Below, in pieces: positions 16,162-25,580 of a stretch of 50,707 nt of DNA. A model generated the notes under the pieces. The model did not search any database. It was given only the letters and a program-made list of their open reading frames with translations, and was not told where the DNA came from. Source of the DNA: an uncultured Lachnospiraceae bacterium (lineage in GTDB: Bacteria > Bacillota > Clostridia > Lachnospirales > Lachnospiraceae); contig CAKRWT010000018.1 in NCBI GenBank assembly GCA_934418125.1, forward strand, positions 1-50,707, written 5' to 3'. Both the position numbers and the translations under genes were made by a program. Position 1 is the stretch's first letter. Every line of letters begins with the position of its first letter.

Positions 16162-17430
16162 TTAATGAAGATATCCATTGGTTTCAGCATAAATCTCATC
16201 GCTGCATTCTTTTACAGTCTCTGAAGGCTCATAATTAACATCATCAAAGAGGAACTGATGTAACCACTTAACATTCTCTTCCAGAGAAGTCGGAACAACA
16301 CAAGACCCCTTAGAACCAATAGTTCCTGTTGCGCGGTCAGTTTCCTGTGGGAAACCAGCTGTATCGGAAATATAATAATTGCTCACATTTCCAAGCATAT
16401 CAATAATTTCAGATAAATCCAGGGAAGTATATACCTCACTGAATACTGCGTTGGCTGTCTCTGTCAGCTTCGGCAGAGAAGCTTTCTTTGCCTGGTCTGC
16501 CACCGCACTTAATACTTCACGCTGTCTTTCTGCCCTCTTAAAGTCATCACCAGCAGTATAACGGATACGGCAGTATCCGGTCGCCTGTAAACCATCTAAC
16601 AGCTGGTAACCGGTACTGGTAACCGGTGTATAGGAACGTTTCAGGTCATCTGCAATACACAGCTGGTAGTTGTTCAGGTGATTGATTTCTGCATCATCCA
16701 CGTCGATATAAACACCGCCTAATGCATCAATCGTATCGGCCAGTCCTGCAAATCCGACCGTAACAAAATCGGTAATGTTCATATCCAGATTCATATTTAA
16801 CATATTGATAGCCTGTTCCGGACCGCCCTTCGCATAGGCTGCATTACACTTATTATAAGAATCGTTTCCCAGATTCAGATAAGTATCACGATATACGGAA
16901 ACCAGTTTACACTCACCGGTATCCTGATTAATCGAAGCAATCATAATGGTATCGCTTCGGGTATTCTTGGTTAAGGCACCAGTTGTAGAGTCAACACCGA
17001 ACAAGGCAATGTTCCGGTATCCTTTCATGGTGGTCTCTTCTGCCTCTTTTACCGTGTCATTGATGATAATGGACTCTTCCTTCAAATCCACCTTTCCACT
17101 CTTGGTTCCTGACAGGACACCATATAATACTACCACTGCAATAACCAGAATAATAATCTCTATAATAAAAAGAATAATTCTTCTCCGCTTCTTCTGCGCC
17201 TGCGCTTTCTTGCTCATCTTCTTCCCGGATGGTTTCCTGCCATTGCCGGAAGGTTTCCTGCCGGAAGACTTGCTTCCCGTGGACTTATGCCCGGATGGTC
17301 TGCTTCCAGATGATTTACTGCCGGATGATTTACTGCCGGATGGTCTGCTTCCTGATTTTGTGCTGCCTGAAGAAGATTTTTTTCTCGGTCTTACTTCTTC
17401 ATCATACGCATCTTCATAATACTTAGCCAT
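16162..17430 (-). CDS. LytR-CpsA-Psr (LCP) family glycopolymer-peptidoglycan ligase
   Basis: This 422-residue protein has a strongly basic, low-complexity cytoplasmic leader of repeated SGSKSSGSRPSG-like units (residues 17-70), a KKRRR stop, one membrane helix (about 84-106), and an extracellular LCP domain. Domain motifs include NIALFGVDS, TRSDTIMIASI, VSVYRDTYLNL, VGFAGLADTIDALGG and RIRYTAGDDFKRAERQREV, with the conserved Arg and Asp residues that bind the polyprenyl pyrophosphate. LCP enzymes move a finished glycopolymer from undecaprenyl pyrophosphate to peptidoglycan. Its place beside the WbaP-type transferase suggests it anchors this cluster's glycan. It has its own promoter and terminator. 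Confidence 0.93.
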   Translation of the reverse strand: MAKYYEDAYDEEVRPRKKSSSGSTKSGSRPSGSKSSGSKSSGSRPSGHKSTGSKSSGRKPSGNGRKPSGKKMSKKAQAQKKRRRIILFIIEIIILVIAVVVLYGVLSGTKSGKVDLKEESIIINDTVKEAEETTMKGYRNIALFGVDSTTGALTKNTRSDTIMIASINQDTGECKLVSVYRDTYLNLGNDSYNKCNAAYAKGGPEQAINMLNMNLDMNITDFVTVGFAGLADTIDALGGVYIDVDDAEINHLNNYQLCIADDLKRSYTPVTSTGYQLLDGLQATGYCRIRYTAGDDFKRAERQREVLSAVADQAKKASLPKLTETANAVFSEVYTSLDLSEIIDMLGNVSNYYISDTAGFPQETDRATGTIGSKGSCVVPTSLEENVKWLHQFLFDDVNYEPSETVKECSDEIYAETNGYLH

Positions 17431-17535
17431 ACGTCGTACTCCCTTAATATCGTAACGTTTCTTCTTACGTTACTTATTTTATATCATATTCTACTGTTCA
17501 GCGGTCCTGCCCTGAAGAGCGCAGACCATTCTATG

Positions 17536-17563
17536 ATTATACTACATCTTCGTATAATTGCAA
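17536..17563 (-). promoter_or_regulatory. LCP gene promoter
   Basis: TTGCAA (17563-17558), 16 bases and a perfect TATAAT (17541-17536) give a leader of about 100 bases before the ATG at 17430. Confidence 0.65.
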
Positions 17564-17621
17564 CCTGTAACCTGTTTCTTTAAGAAATCTTAACTTTTAT
17601 TTCCTTTTAAATAGTATCTCA

Positions 17622-19031
17622 CTAATAGGCGTTTTTATTGATAAATCCTTTAAAAATCGTAAGCAGCATGATTTTAATATCAAAGGACATGGTCCAGTTC
17701 TCAATATAGAAAATATCGTATTCGATTCTCTTTTTAATCGAAGTATCCCCCCGGTATCCATTGACCTGTGCCCAGCCGGTAAGTCCCGGTCGGACCTGAT
17801 GTTTTACCATATATCTTGGAATCTCTTCCTTAAACTTCTCCACGAACTGTGGTCGTTCCGGTCTTGGTCCTACGATACTCATGTCCCCTTTTAAAATATT
17901 AAAAAGCTGTGGCAGTTCATCTATGCTTGTCCTCCGTAACAGCTTGCCGACTTTTGTGACACGAGGGTCATCTTTGGTCGTCCAGCCTGCCTTTTCTGCC
18001 GATGGTTTCTGAACTTCCATGGTGCGGAATTTATACATCCGGAATGGCTTATTATGCAGCCCGATTCTTTCCTGTTTAAATATAACCGGTCCCTTTGAGG
18101 TCGATTTAATTGCAATGGCAGCACACAGCATAATCGGGGACGCTACCACCAGTCCTACAATAGCTGTCACTATATCCACCAGCCGCTTCGCATACCAGTT
18201 CAAGGTATTCGTCAGTGGCACATACCGGATATTGACCACCGGCAGGCCCATCAGGTCTTCTGTATATGGTCTGCTCGGGAACAGACTGTTATAATCCGGG
18301 ATAAACTTCGTATGTACACCGGATTTCTCACACAAATCCACAATGTGTTCCAGATGGTCATAGTCCTTCAACGACAGGGTAATGGCAATTTCGTCCAGCT
18401 TGTTCTCCGGCAGAATGTAAAGCAGGTTTTCGATAGAGCCTAACACTTTAACACCCTTATAAAGCGTACCGCTTGGTACACTGTCATCCAGAATACCACG
18501 CACCACATAGCCCCACTGGGGATTGGCGTTGATTCGGTTAATATACTCCTCTGCTGCACGGGAATACCCCACCAGCAGAATATACTTTAAATTATAACCT
18601 TTTTCCCGGAAATACTGTAACAGGACACGAATCAGAGAACGCCCAAGGGTTGTCAGCACAATATTAATCAGGTAGAACATACCCATCATGGAACGGGAAA
18701 AGTGAATCTGGGAAATCATATACCAGCCAGCCATCAGGAGAATCAGTCCTACTGTGTTTGCCTGTATAATATTAATGATTTCGTATTTGTGCACGGTCGC
18801 CCGTTTTGGCGTATAGAGATTGAAACAATAATATAAAACCAGATAGCCAGGCACAATAACATAAAGCATGTTAAAATATGTGCCCATAGAAAGAACACCG
18901 ACCGTTTTGTCGATGTTGGAAAATGGACTGGCAAACTTCAAATACCATGCCAGCATATAGGACACGGCAACGACAATAGCATCCAGCACAACGTGCAGCC
19001 TATTGAAATATTTTTGGTTGTCTTTGATCAT
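17622..19031 (-). CDS. Polyprenyl-phosphate sugar phosphotransferase (WbaP/WsaP type)
   Basis: This 469-residue initiating enzyme transfers a sugar-1-phosphate from a nucleotide sugar to undecaprenyl phosphate, the first step of the glycan. It has four N-terminal membrane helices (within 1-125), a CoA-binding-3-like Rossmann domain (ILLVGYSRAAEEYINRI), a fifth membrane segment (IVTAIVGLVVASPIML) and the bacterial sugar transferase domain. That domain shows GPVIFKQERIG, MYKFRTME, RTSIDELPQLFN, GDMSIVGPRPERP and PGLTGWAQVNGYRG. Its length matches WsaP of the Geobacillus S-layer glycan locus. It has its own promoter, separate from the GT genes upstream. Confidence 0.94.
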   Translation of the reverse strand: MIKDNQKYFNRLHVVLDAIVVAVSYMLAWYLKFASPFSNIDKTVGVLSMGTYFNMLYVIVPGYLVLYYCFNLYTPKRATVHKYEIINIIQANTVGLILLMAGWYMISQIHFSRSMMGMFYLINIVLTTLGRSLIRVLLQYFREKGYNLKYILLVGYSRAAEEYINRINANPQWGYVVRGILDDSVPSGTLYKGVKVLGSIENLLYILPENKLDEIAITLSLKDYDHLEHIVDLCEKSGVHTKFIPDYNSLFPSRPYTEDLMGLPVVNIRYVPLTNTLNWYAKRLVDIVTAIVGLVVASPIMLCAAIAIKSTSKGPVIFKQERIGLHNKPFRMYKFRTMEVQKPSAEKAGWTTKDDPRVTKVGKLLRRTSIDELPQLFNILKGDMSIVGPRPERPQFVEKFKEEIPRYMVKHQVRPGLTGWAQVNGYRGDTSIKKRIEYDIFYIENWTMSFDIKIMLLTIFKGFINKNAY

Positions 19032-19129
19032 TTTATGCCTCTATGCTTATTTCTGCGTAAGCATACTTATTTTCTAAAGTCGTAAGCAGATAACCATTCT
19101 CTGTTATCCCACTTCATAGAATCGTAATT

Positions 19130-19158
19130 ATTTTACAATATTATTCACAAAAGTACAA
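19130..19158 (-). promoter_or_regulatory. Promoter of the WbaP-type transferase gene
   Basis: TTGTAC (19158-19153), 17 bases, then TAAAAT (19135-19130). The roughly 90-base leader also holds an inverted repeat ATGCTTA...TAAGCAT (19043-19064) just before the start codon. Confidence 0.6.
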
Positions 19159-19183
19159 CTTATTTTGCATGTTTCTTGTGTTA

Positions 19184-20152
19184 TTATGCCCTAATGCAGT
19201 ATAACAGATTCCGCCACAGTTCCAGTTGGATTCTTCCATAATGCGGAAGATTCTTCCACTGGAATGCCACCCTGTTTGCCCTTCCTTTTGCAGACAGGCT
19301 CAACCGGATTCCTTTTCCCAGTCCTTTTACATAAGTTCCTGCCAGTCCCTTTCTGGCAAAGAACAGTATCTTCACGAAATAGCCCAGCAACAAAAAAGGC
19401 AGATTGAGAAGCATCTGGAACCAGGGCATATTTTTGTAAACCATATAAACATTATTTCTGGAACTTAAATCTACTTTAAATTTATTGTGTCTCGTGCCGG
19501 TAGTCCCACTTCCTGCATGAAATACCACTGCCCCAGGCACATACACATTCCGGTAGCCTGCAATTCTCGCCCGGTATCCTAAATCAATGTCCTCCAGATA
19601 GGCAAAATGGTTTTCATCCAAAAGACCGGTCTCTTTCAACAGACTTCTGCGGAAAATAGAAGCACCGCCACAGGCCGCAAAGATATTTCGCGGCTGCTGG
19701 TAATTCTCCACAGGCTTGTCTTTTCCCAGGGTAAATGCCCAACCCAGGGCACAGTAATAATCCCCGGTATCGTCTATCCACTCCGGTTTCTGAAGATTGC
19801 GCATCTGGGCACTGCCGGAAAAGACCCGGTCATCCTGATCCAGTGCCTGTTCCAGTGCCCGCACGAAGCCCGGCTGCACCCGGGTATCGTTGTTCAATAA
19901 AATAACATACGTTGTCTTACTGTGTTCTATGCCACGGTTCACGGCTCCGCAGAATCCATAGTTTTTTTCCAGCGACAACAGTTCCACTTCCGGATACTGT
20001 GTCCGCACCAGCTCTGTACTTCCATCGGTGGAGCCATTATCCACCAACAGGATATGTGCCGGTTCCTCTTTTAAAGCGTCCAGACAGGTGTTCAGAAACC
20101 GGATACCGTTATAGTTGGGGATAATGATGGTAGAACGGATTTCCTCTTTCAT
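19184..20152 (-). CDS. GT2 family glycosyltransferase, WbbL-like rhamnosyltransferase
   Basis: I place the start at 20152 because this ATG overlaps the upstream stop (ATGA) and gives MKEEIRSTIIIPNYNG; the frame upstream of it only overlaps the previous gene. The 322-residue protein has VDNGSTDGS, NYGFCGAVNRGI, LLNNDTRVQPG (metal-binding N-N-D) and YLEDIDLGYRARIAGY with the catalytic acidic pair. A C-terminal membrane-associated hydrophobic segment (LLNLPFLLLGYFVKILFF) follows. The architecture is that of WbbL-type rhamnosyltransferases, which act at the cytoplasmic membrane face. It is cotranscribed with the 477-residue GT upstream. Confidence 0.9.
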   Translation of the reverse strand: MKEEIRSTIIIPNYNGIRFLNTCLDALKEEPAHILLVDNGSTDGSTELVRTQYPEVELLSLEKNYGFCGAVNRGIEHSKTTYVILLNNDTRVQPGFVRALEQALDQDDRVFSGSAQMRNLQKPEWIDDTGDYYCALGWAFTLGKDKPVENYQQPRNIFAACGGASIFRRSLLKETGLLDENHFAYLEDIDLGYRARIAGYRNVYVPGAVVFHAGSGTTGTRHNKFKVDLSSRNNVYMVYKNMPWFQMLLNLPFLLLGYFVKILFFARKGLAGTYVKGLGKGIRLSLSAKGRANRVAFQWKNLPHYGRIQLELWRNLLYCIRA

Positions 20153-21582
20153 TCCTGTTTCCCCCACTTCATCGTAATTTCCGGGTTCCATACAATACGA
20201 TAGCCCTTTTCCCGGACGGCACGGCAAAGTTCCCTGCTCAATTTACGATATCCCGCTTCATCGCAGCTTAAGGCTCTGACATCTGCGATTGCCGTCACAC
20301 AGCTTTTCCCATTTTCCCGTATCTTTAACTCCCGTTCCTGATAAGGTAGTCCGGTTATTTCCTCGTAGATTTCCCGCAATGCCGGGCGCACCTGCATACA
20401 ACGGATGTCTACAACAGGGCAGTCCTGTTTTAACACTGCCCGGTGGGTAGAACCACCACTGTAATGTCCGGGCAGCCCTTCATACAGGCACTTTCCGTCC
20501 TGGTCGTAAGCCCCTGCACAGATTCTGCCCTGTCTGTCCAGGATTCTGCCTCCTACAATACCGACATCTGCCCGTACCGAAAACATATCCGGTTCATAAG
20601 CAATCTGGTAAAAGCCCAGATGCAGACTGTGGCAAACCGTCACACGCCACCCCTGGTGCTGGCAGAAATCCTCCAGCGCAGCTTTTCCTGCCTCATAGGC
20701 ATAAGCTTTACTGGCAGTGTTCTCTGCCGTGGAGTCTGCATGGCAACGCCAGTGATACAGGATTCTCGGAACATGGAGTATCCGGTTCTCCAAAGCAGCC
20801 GGATGTCCCTCTTTCAGCCCCTCTGCTACTACCCTGAGTACCAGGTCATAGTCCTGCGCACCATCATAAGCTTTGCGCAGAAGCAGCTGTTTCATCAATC
20901 CTGCTTCCACCGCCATGAAATGACAGATATAATTGTTGGATAAAATCAAATCCAAATTAAAGTTTTCTTTTTGATGTGGGCTGTTATACAACCCGGTACT
21001 GTTTTCCAGTTTATCTTCATCGGTATAAATAAGGTAAGGGCTTATCCCCTTTTCCTTTGCCTGCTGTAATACCATCGCCATATAGTAGAGGGCATCCGGT
21101 GCCAGGACATCATCATGGTCCAACAGGGCAATGTAATCTCCGGCTGCCAGAGCTATGCCTGCATTGGTATTCCCGGAAATCCCCTTATTTTCATTCAGTT
21201 TTCTGTATTTAATGCGAATATCGCCTGTTTTCTGTGTTATTTCTTTGACTATCCTGCCTACCTGGTCTTCCTGGCTGGCATCTGCCAGTATCAGTTCCCA
21301 TTTCTGGTAACTTTGTCTGCGTACAGACTCTATCATTTCCCGTAAAAATTCCTCTTTGGTATGATAAGCCGGCACCACAATACTGAACAGATAAGGATAC
21401 TCCTCTGTCTCTTTGCGCTGCCGCAGCAGTTCTGCCGGCTGTGGTTCCGTGTAAGTGTAGGTATCTTTTCTTTCTTCCTCGATTCGTTCCCGGACGGCAT
21501 AACAGGCATGGCGGATGCCGTTCTTTTTCAGATAATTAATGGTTTTTCTCACATTGCTCATTTTCAGAATTTTTCGACTCAT
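20149..21582 (-). CDS. GT2 family glycosyltransferase with extra C-terminal domain
   Basis: I chose the ATG at 21582 (MSRKILKMSN) because AGAGG lies nine bases before it; earlier Met codons are badly spaced. The 477-residue protein has a basic N-terminal leader, a GT-A domain (FSIVVPAYHTKEE, NENKGISGNTNAGIALA, LLDHDDVL) and a mid region FNLDLILSNNYICHFM shared with the larger GTs of this locus. A roughly 140-residue C-terminal extension (GIVGGRILDRQGRI) looks like a second, reduced domain. It is the first gene after the phosphohexomutase terminator and is coupled to the next GT by an ATGA overlap. Confidence 0.88.
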   Translation of the reverse strand: MSRKILKMSNVRKTINYLKKNGIRHACYAVRERIEEERKDTYTYTEPQPAELLRQRKETEEYPYLFSIVVPAYHTKEEFLREMIESVRRQSYQKWELILADASQEDQVGRIVKEITQKTGDIRIKYRKLNENKGISGNTNAGIALAAGDYIALLDHDDVLAPDALYYMAMVLQQAKEKGISPYLIYTDEDKLENSTGLYNSPHQKENFNLDLILSNNYICHFMAVEAGLMKQLLLRKAYDGAQDYDLVLRVVAEGLKEGHPAALENRILHVPRILYHWRCHADSTAENTASKAYAYEAGKAALEDFCQHQGWRVTVCHSLHLGFYQIAYEPDMFSVRADVGIVGGRILDRQGRICAGAYDQDGKCLYEGLPGHYSGGSTHRAVLKQDCPVVDIRCMQVRPALREIYEEITGLPYQERELKIRENGKSCVTAIADVRALSCDEAGYRKLSRELCRAVREKGYRIVWNPEITMKWGKQE

Positions 21583-21688
21583 TGCCATGCACCTCTTTTT
21601 TATTACCATTTCTTTTCTGTCATAATTTTTTCTATCGTATGATTTTTCCCAGAATAAGATTTTTTAGAAGAATTCCTGTTCTATAGGA

Positions 21689-21717
21689 AAATCGCCCTGC
21701 TCACCGCAGGGCGATTT
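21689..21717 (-). terminator. Terminator after the phosphohexomutase gene
   Basis: A perfect 12-base stem (AAATCGCCCTGC with GCAGGGCGATTT) and a five-base loop. It divides the long rml-ABC-GT unit from the downstream GT pair. Confidence 0.85.
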
Positions 21718-21727
21718 CTTATTTTTC

Positions 21728-23449
21728 TTACAGATATGCTTTCAAATCCTCTGTCAGTTGATTTAACTTCACTTCTGCATCCTCAAGGCTTGTACCTTTC
21801 ACACCCATGTAGAACTTAATCTTAGGTTCTGTACCGGATGGACGGGCACAGCACCAGGAGTCATTGCTTAAGTCGAAGTAAAGGACATTAGACTCTGGAA
21901 GTCCGGTCTTTCCTTCTGCTCCTGTTTCCAGATTAACCGTTTTGCCGGTTGCATAATCTCTGAACTCTTTTACCTGTAATTCGCCAAAATTCTTTGGTGG
22001 ATTGCTTCTTAATTTATTCATGATTTCTTCAATCTGTTTTGCTCCGTCAATACCTTTCATGGTAATGGCATACTGGCTTTCCTTGAAGTAACCATATTTC
22101 TCATACAAGGTAATCATCTGGTCCCATACGGTTTTGCCATGCTTCTTGCACCATGCAGCCATTTCACACAGACACATAACGGCTACCACCGCATCCTTGT
22201 CTCTTGCATGGGTTCCTGCCAGACAGCCATAGCTTTCTTCCAGACCGAATACATAGTGGTTGGAGCCACTCTGCTCGAAGAATTTAATCTGCTCACCGAT
22301 GTATTTGAAGCCAGTCAGGACTTCGATGAATCTTACTTTGTAATCTTCTGCAATGGCTCTTGCCATATTCGTTGTTACAATGGTAGTAACCAGGGCAGGA
22401 TTCTCCGGCATTGTGCCTTCTGCTGTTCTCTCTCTTAAAATGTATTCTGCAATCAGCATACCGGACATATTTCCTGTGAAAGGAACATATTCGCCGGATT
22501 TGGTATCCAGGGCATAGATACCCAGTCTGTCTGCATCAGGGTCTGTTGCCAGAACGATGTCTGCATTTTTCTCTTTTGCAAGCTTCAGTGCAAGGGTAAA
22601 TGCTTTCGGGTCTTCCGGATTCGGATACTCTAAGGTAGTGAAGTTCGGATCCGGCATCTCCTGCTCTGGTACTACATATACATTCTGAAAGCCCAGCTCG
22701 GAAAGAATTCTTCTGACCGGTACATTTCCCGTTCCATTGAATGGAGAGTATACAATCTTGAAATCTTCTGCCATCTCTTTGATGATTTCCGGATGGATAA
22801 TCTGTTTCTTTAACTCTTCCATATATCTGTCGTCGATTTCCTTGCCGATTACAATGTAAAGTCCTGCTTTCTTAGCTTCTTCCTTATCCATTGTTTTTAC
22901 AGTATGGTAATCTGTTACGTTATTTACTTCGGTAATAATCTCTTTATCTCTTGGAGCAGTAACCTGTGCACCATCTTCCCAGTAGCACTTGTAACCATTA
23001 TATTCCGGTGGATTATGGCTTGCTGTAATAACAATTCCGGAAATACAGCCTAATTCACGTAACGCAAAGGATAATTCCGGTGTTGGTCTTAGTGCATCAA
23101 ATACGTAAGCCTTAATACCGTTTGCAGCCAGGCAAAGTGCTGCTTCATCTGCAAATTCAGGGGACATTCTTCTGGAATCGTATGCGATTGCAACACCCTT
23201 TTCCTCGCCGCCCTGTTTCTTTATATAATTGGCAAGACCCTGTGTTGCCTTACGAACAGTATAGATGTTCATACGGTTTGTACCGGCACCGATTACACCA
23301 CGAAGCCCGCCTGTACCAAATGCTAAGTCCTTATAAAAACGATCTTCAATCTCTTTCTCATCGTTTTCGATTGCCTGAAGTTCCTTCTTGGTTGCATCAT
23401 CAAAATAAGAATCCTTCAGCCAAAAATCATATTGCTCCTTGTAATTCAT
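21728..23449 (-). CDS. Phosphoglucomutase / phosphomannomutase (phospho-sugar mutase)
   Basis: The start is the ATG at 23449, preceded by GGAGG at ideal spacing, giving MNYKEQYDFWLKDSYF and 573 residues. The alpha-D-phosphohexomutase family motifs are present: GTGGLRG, the phosphoserine loop ITASHNPPEYNGYK, the metal loop ATDPDADRLG, the sugar loop GLEESYG and the phosphate-binding loop RPSGTEPKIKFY. It interconverts hexose-6-phosphate and hexose-1-phosphate, supplying glucose-1-phosphate for RmlA and so for dTDP-sugars in this locus. The 570-residue length fits the PGM2/PgcA type. Confidence 0.95.
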   Translation of the reverse strand: MNYKEQYDFWLKDSYFDDATKKELQAIENDEKEIEDRFYKDLAFGTGGLRGVIGAGTNRMNIYTVRKATQGLANYIKKQGGEEKGVAIAYDSRRMSPEFADEAALCLAANGIKAYVFDALRPTPELSFALRELGCISGIVITASHNPPEYNGYKCYWEDGAQVTAPRDKEIITEVNNVTDYHTVKTMDKEEAKKAGLYIVIGKEIDDRYMEELKKQIIHPEIIKEMAEDFKIVYSPFNGTGNVPVRRILSELGFQNVYVVPEQEMPDPNFTTLEYPNPEDPKAFTLALKLAKEKNADIVLATDPDADRLGIYALDTKSGEYVPFTGNMSGMLIAEYILRERTAEGTMPENPALVTTIVTTNMARAIAEDYKVRFIEVLTGFKYIGEQIKFFEQSGSNHYVFGLEESYGCLAGTHARDKDAVVAVMCLCEMAAWCKKHGKTVWDQMITLYEKYGYFKESQYAITMKGIDGAKQIEEIMNKLRSNPPKNFGELQVKEFRDYATGKTVNLETGAEGKTGLPESNVLYFDLSNDSWCCARPSGTEPKIKFYMGVKGTSLEDAEVKLNQLTEDLKAYL

Positions 23450-23489
23450 GTTCTTACCTCCATTTCCATTTGCACTTTTGCGCATGCTT

Positions 23490-23519
23490 ATTTTACCACA
23501 ATCCCTTTTCACTCGTAAA
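23490..23519 (-). promoter_or_regulatory. Probable promoter of the phosphohexomutase gene
   Basis: TTTACG (23519-23514), 18 bases, then TAAAAT (23495-23490), in the 75-base gap after the preceding GT gene. The gene may also be read through from upstream. Confidence 0.45.
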
Positions 23520-23524
23520 CCTCT

Positions 23525-25555
23525 TTATTCATATCGTAACGCAAAGTCACTTCTGTCTAAGGAAAAGTTTGGATTGTAGTAAGGGTCGCCCCGGTCTAAC
23601 AGCTCTTTCCACTTCGCGCGGAATGCCTCAGATTCCTGATTGTAGCGTTCTGCCTTCTCCCCTTTATCATCCAGTCCTCTGGAAATGGACTCATAATGAT
23701 AAAGTTCCGCAAAAGGCGTAAACACATTCACATATCCGGCTTTCCAGGCACGGATGCACAAATCCACATCATTTAAAGATACCCGGAAGCTCTCATCCAG
23801 ACCACCCAGTTGCTCAAACAGGGATTTCCGCATCATCAGACATGCCCCGGTTACCGCCATCACATTCTGGGCATAGCATAATCTGCCCATGTAGCCAAGA
23901 TTATTGCTGCTGACACGATAATGGCTGTGCCCTGCGGTTCTGTGCGCCCCCAGTCCCAGCACCACGCCCGCATGCTGGATGGTCTTGTCCTCATAATACA
24001 GCTTGGCTCCTACCGCTCCTACATCTTTACGCTGTGCGTACATAAGCAGTTCTTCCATCCAGTCCAGAGTAATGACCTGGGTATCGTTATTTAACAGAAG
24101 AATATAGTCCCCGGTTGTATGTTTTACCCCCAGATTGTTGATTTTGGAATAGTTAAATTCTCCTTCGTAAGTAATGACTTTGATAGCCGGATTTTCCTGT
24201 ATCTTTTCATAATATGCAAAAATTTCCGGTGTTATGCTGTTATTTTCCACCACGATAATCTCATAATTATCATAGGTACTCTTCTCCAGAATAGAAGTGA
24301 TGCATCTTTGCAGGTCTTCCAGATGGTCTTTGTTCGGAATCACAATGGAAATCTTCGGATTACCCTGAATCTCATATTTGATTCGGAAAATCGTCTCAAA
24401 CGCCTTGGTGGAAGTAATCTCAAAGTTTTCAAACCCCTGTTCCCGTAAATGGGCTGCCACGGCACCCTTTGCCGCCTCAATGGCATAGCTTTTGGCATTG
24501 ATATCCGAAGCCACACTGCCTGCATGGGAACGCCAGTAATACAGAAGCTTTGGTACATGCACCACACACTTTGCCCTGGAGGTTAAGCGCAGAATCATAT
24601 CATGGTCCTGGCTGCCGTCAAACTGGGAACGGAACAGCTCGGTTCCCTCCAGAAGATGCCTGTCAAAGGCACTGAAATGGCAGATATAATTGTTTGCCCG
24701 CAGATTGTCCGGTGCATAATCCGGCTTAAAATGCAAGGTAATCATATCGTCTATGGTCTTATTGCCCTTAAAGGTCGTTTCGTCACAGTAAATATAATCT
24801 GCACCCTTTTCACAGATGACTTTCATGTATTCATATAAAACACTGGGGTGCAGCACGTCATCATGGTCAAACAGCGCAATATAGTCTCCGGTTGCCATTC
24901 CCAGACAGGCATTGGTATTCCCGGAAATGCCCTCGTTCTTTGCCAGCTTCTCATAAAGGATACGACTGTCCTTCGCTGCATACTCCTGGCAGATACGTCC
25001 TACCTCCGCATGTGCCCCATCGGAACCATCTGCCAGACACAATTCCCAGTTCTGGTAGGTCTGGGCAAGCACGGAATCGATTGCCTGCCGCAAGAATTTC
25101 TCCGGAGTATTGTAAAGAGGTACCAGAATGCTGAATTTAATATCCCGTGCAAACCTGGTATCCCGCTGTCTTGCCGCCTCCTGCGCATCGGGAAAGCTTG
25201 CCGTACCATGCTGGGTACGTGCCTTTTTCTCAATCATCTTGGCATTTATCTTCCGGGCGATTCCCTTAATGCTTCCATAATACCCCAGTCTTTCCCTGGT
25301 ACGCTGCATCCAGTGAATCGCATCCCGCAGCGGCTTTGACATCCGCCAGAAAACGCTGCCCTTTATCCGGTTCAGCTTCCCTTCCAGTTCGCTGTTCTTA
25401 TTCTCTGCATCTGCCAGTTTTCCTGCCAGTACATGACTCTTTTTCTTTTCCCGCTCATAGGCATCCCGGTAAAACTGTAATTCCTCTTCCTCTGTCATCT
25501 GCTGTTGTTCCTTCTGTTCCCTGTCCATACTGCTTTCTATCCTTCCATCGTCCAT
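23525..25555 (-). CDS. Double-domain GT2 glycosyltransferase
   Basis: This 676-residue protein has an N-terminal coiled coil (about 20-65: ENKNSELEGKLNRIKG) and an amphipathic stretch. GT-A domain 1 starts at 141 (FSILVPLYNTPEKF, DHDD at 230-233) and domain 2 at about 401 (ISIVIPNKDHLEDL, NND at 489-491, SLNDVDLCIRAW with the acidic base). Such twin-domain GTs can add two linkages in alternation and so build a disaccharide repeat. It lies in the run wzt - methyltransferase-kinase - GT - GT on the minus strand, 25 bases after the previous gene. A second Met (MDREQK) is a possible start. Confidence 0.9.
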   Translation of the reverse strand: MDDGRIESSMDREQKEQQQMTEEEELQFYRDAYEREKKKSHVLAGKLADAENKNSELEGKLNRIKGSVFWRMSKPLRDAIHWMQRTRERLGYYGSIKGIARKINAKMIEKKARTQHGTASFPDAQEAARQRDTRFARDIKFSILVPLYNTPEKFLRQAIDSVLAQTYQNWELCLADGSDGAHAEVGRICQEYAAKDSRILYEKLAKNEGISGNTNACLGMATGDYIALFDHDDVLHPSVLYEYMKVICEKGADYIYCDETTFKGNKTIDDMITLHFKPDYAPDNLRANNYICHFSAFDRHLLEGTELFRSQFDGSQDHDMILRLTSRAKCVVHVPKLLYYWRSHAGSVASDINAKSYAIEAAKGAVAAHLREQGFENFEITSTKAFETIFRIKYEIQGNPKISIVIPNKDHLEDLQRCITSILEKSTYDNYEIIVVENNSITPEIFAYYEKIQENPAIKVITYEGEFNYSKINNLGVKHTTGDYILLLNNDTQVITLDWMEELLMYAQRKDVGAVGAKLYYEDKTIQHAGVVLGLGAHRTAGHSHYRVSSNNLGYMGRLCYAQNVMAVTGACLMMRKSLFEQLGGLDESFRVSLNDVDLCIRAWKAGYVNVFTPFAELYHYESISRGLDDKGEKAERYNQESEAFRAKWKELLDRGDPYYNPNFSLDRSDFALRYE

Positions 25556-25580
25556 TGTCCCTGTCTTATCCCGGCAGTTC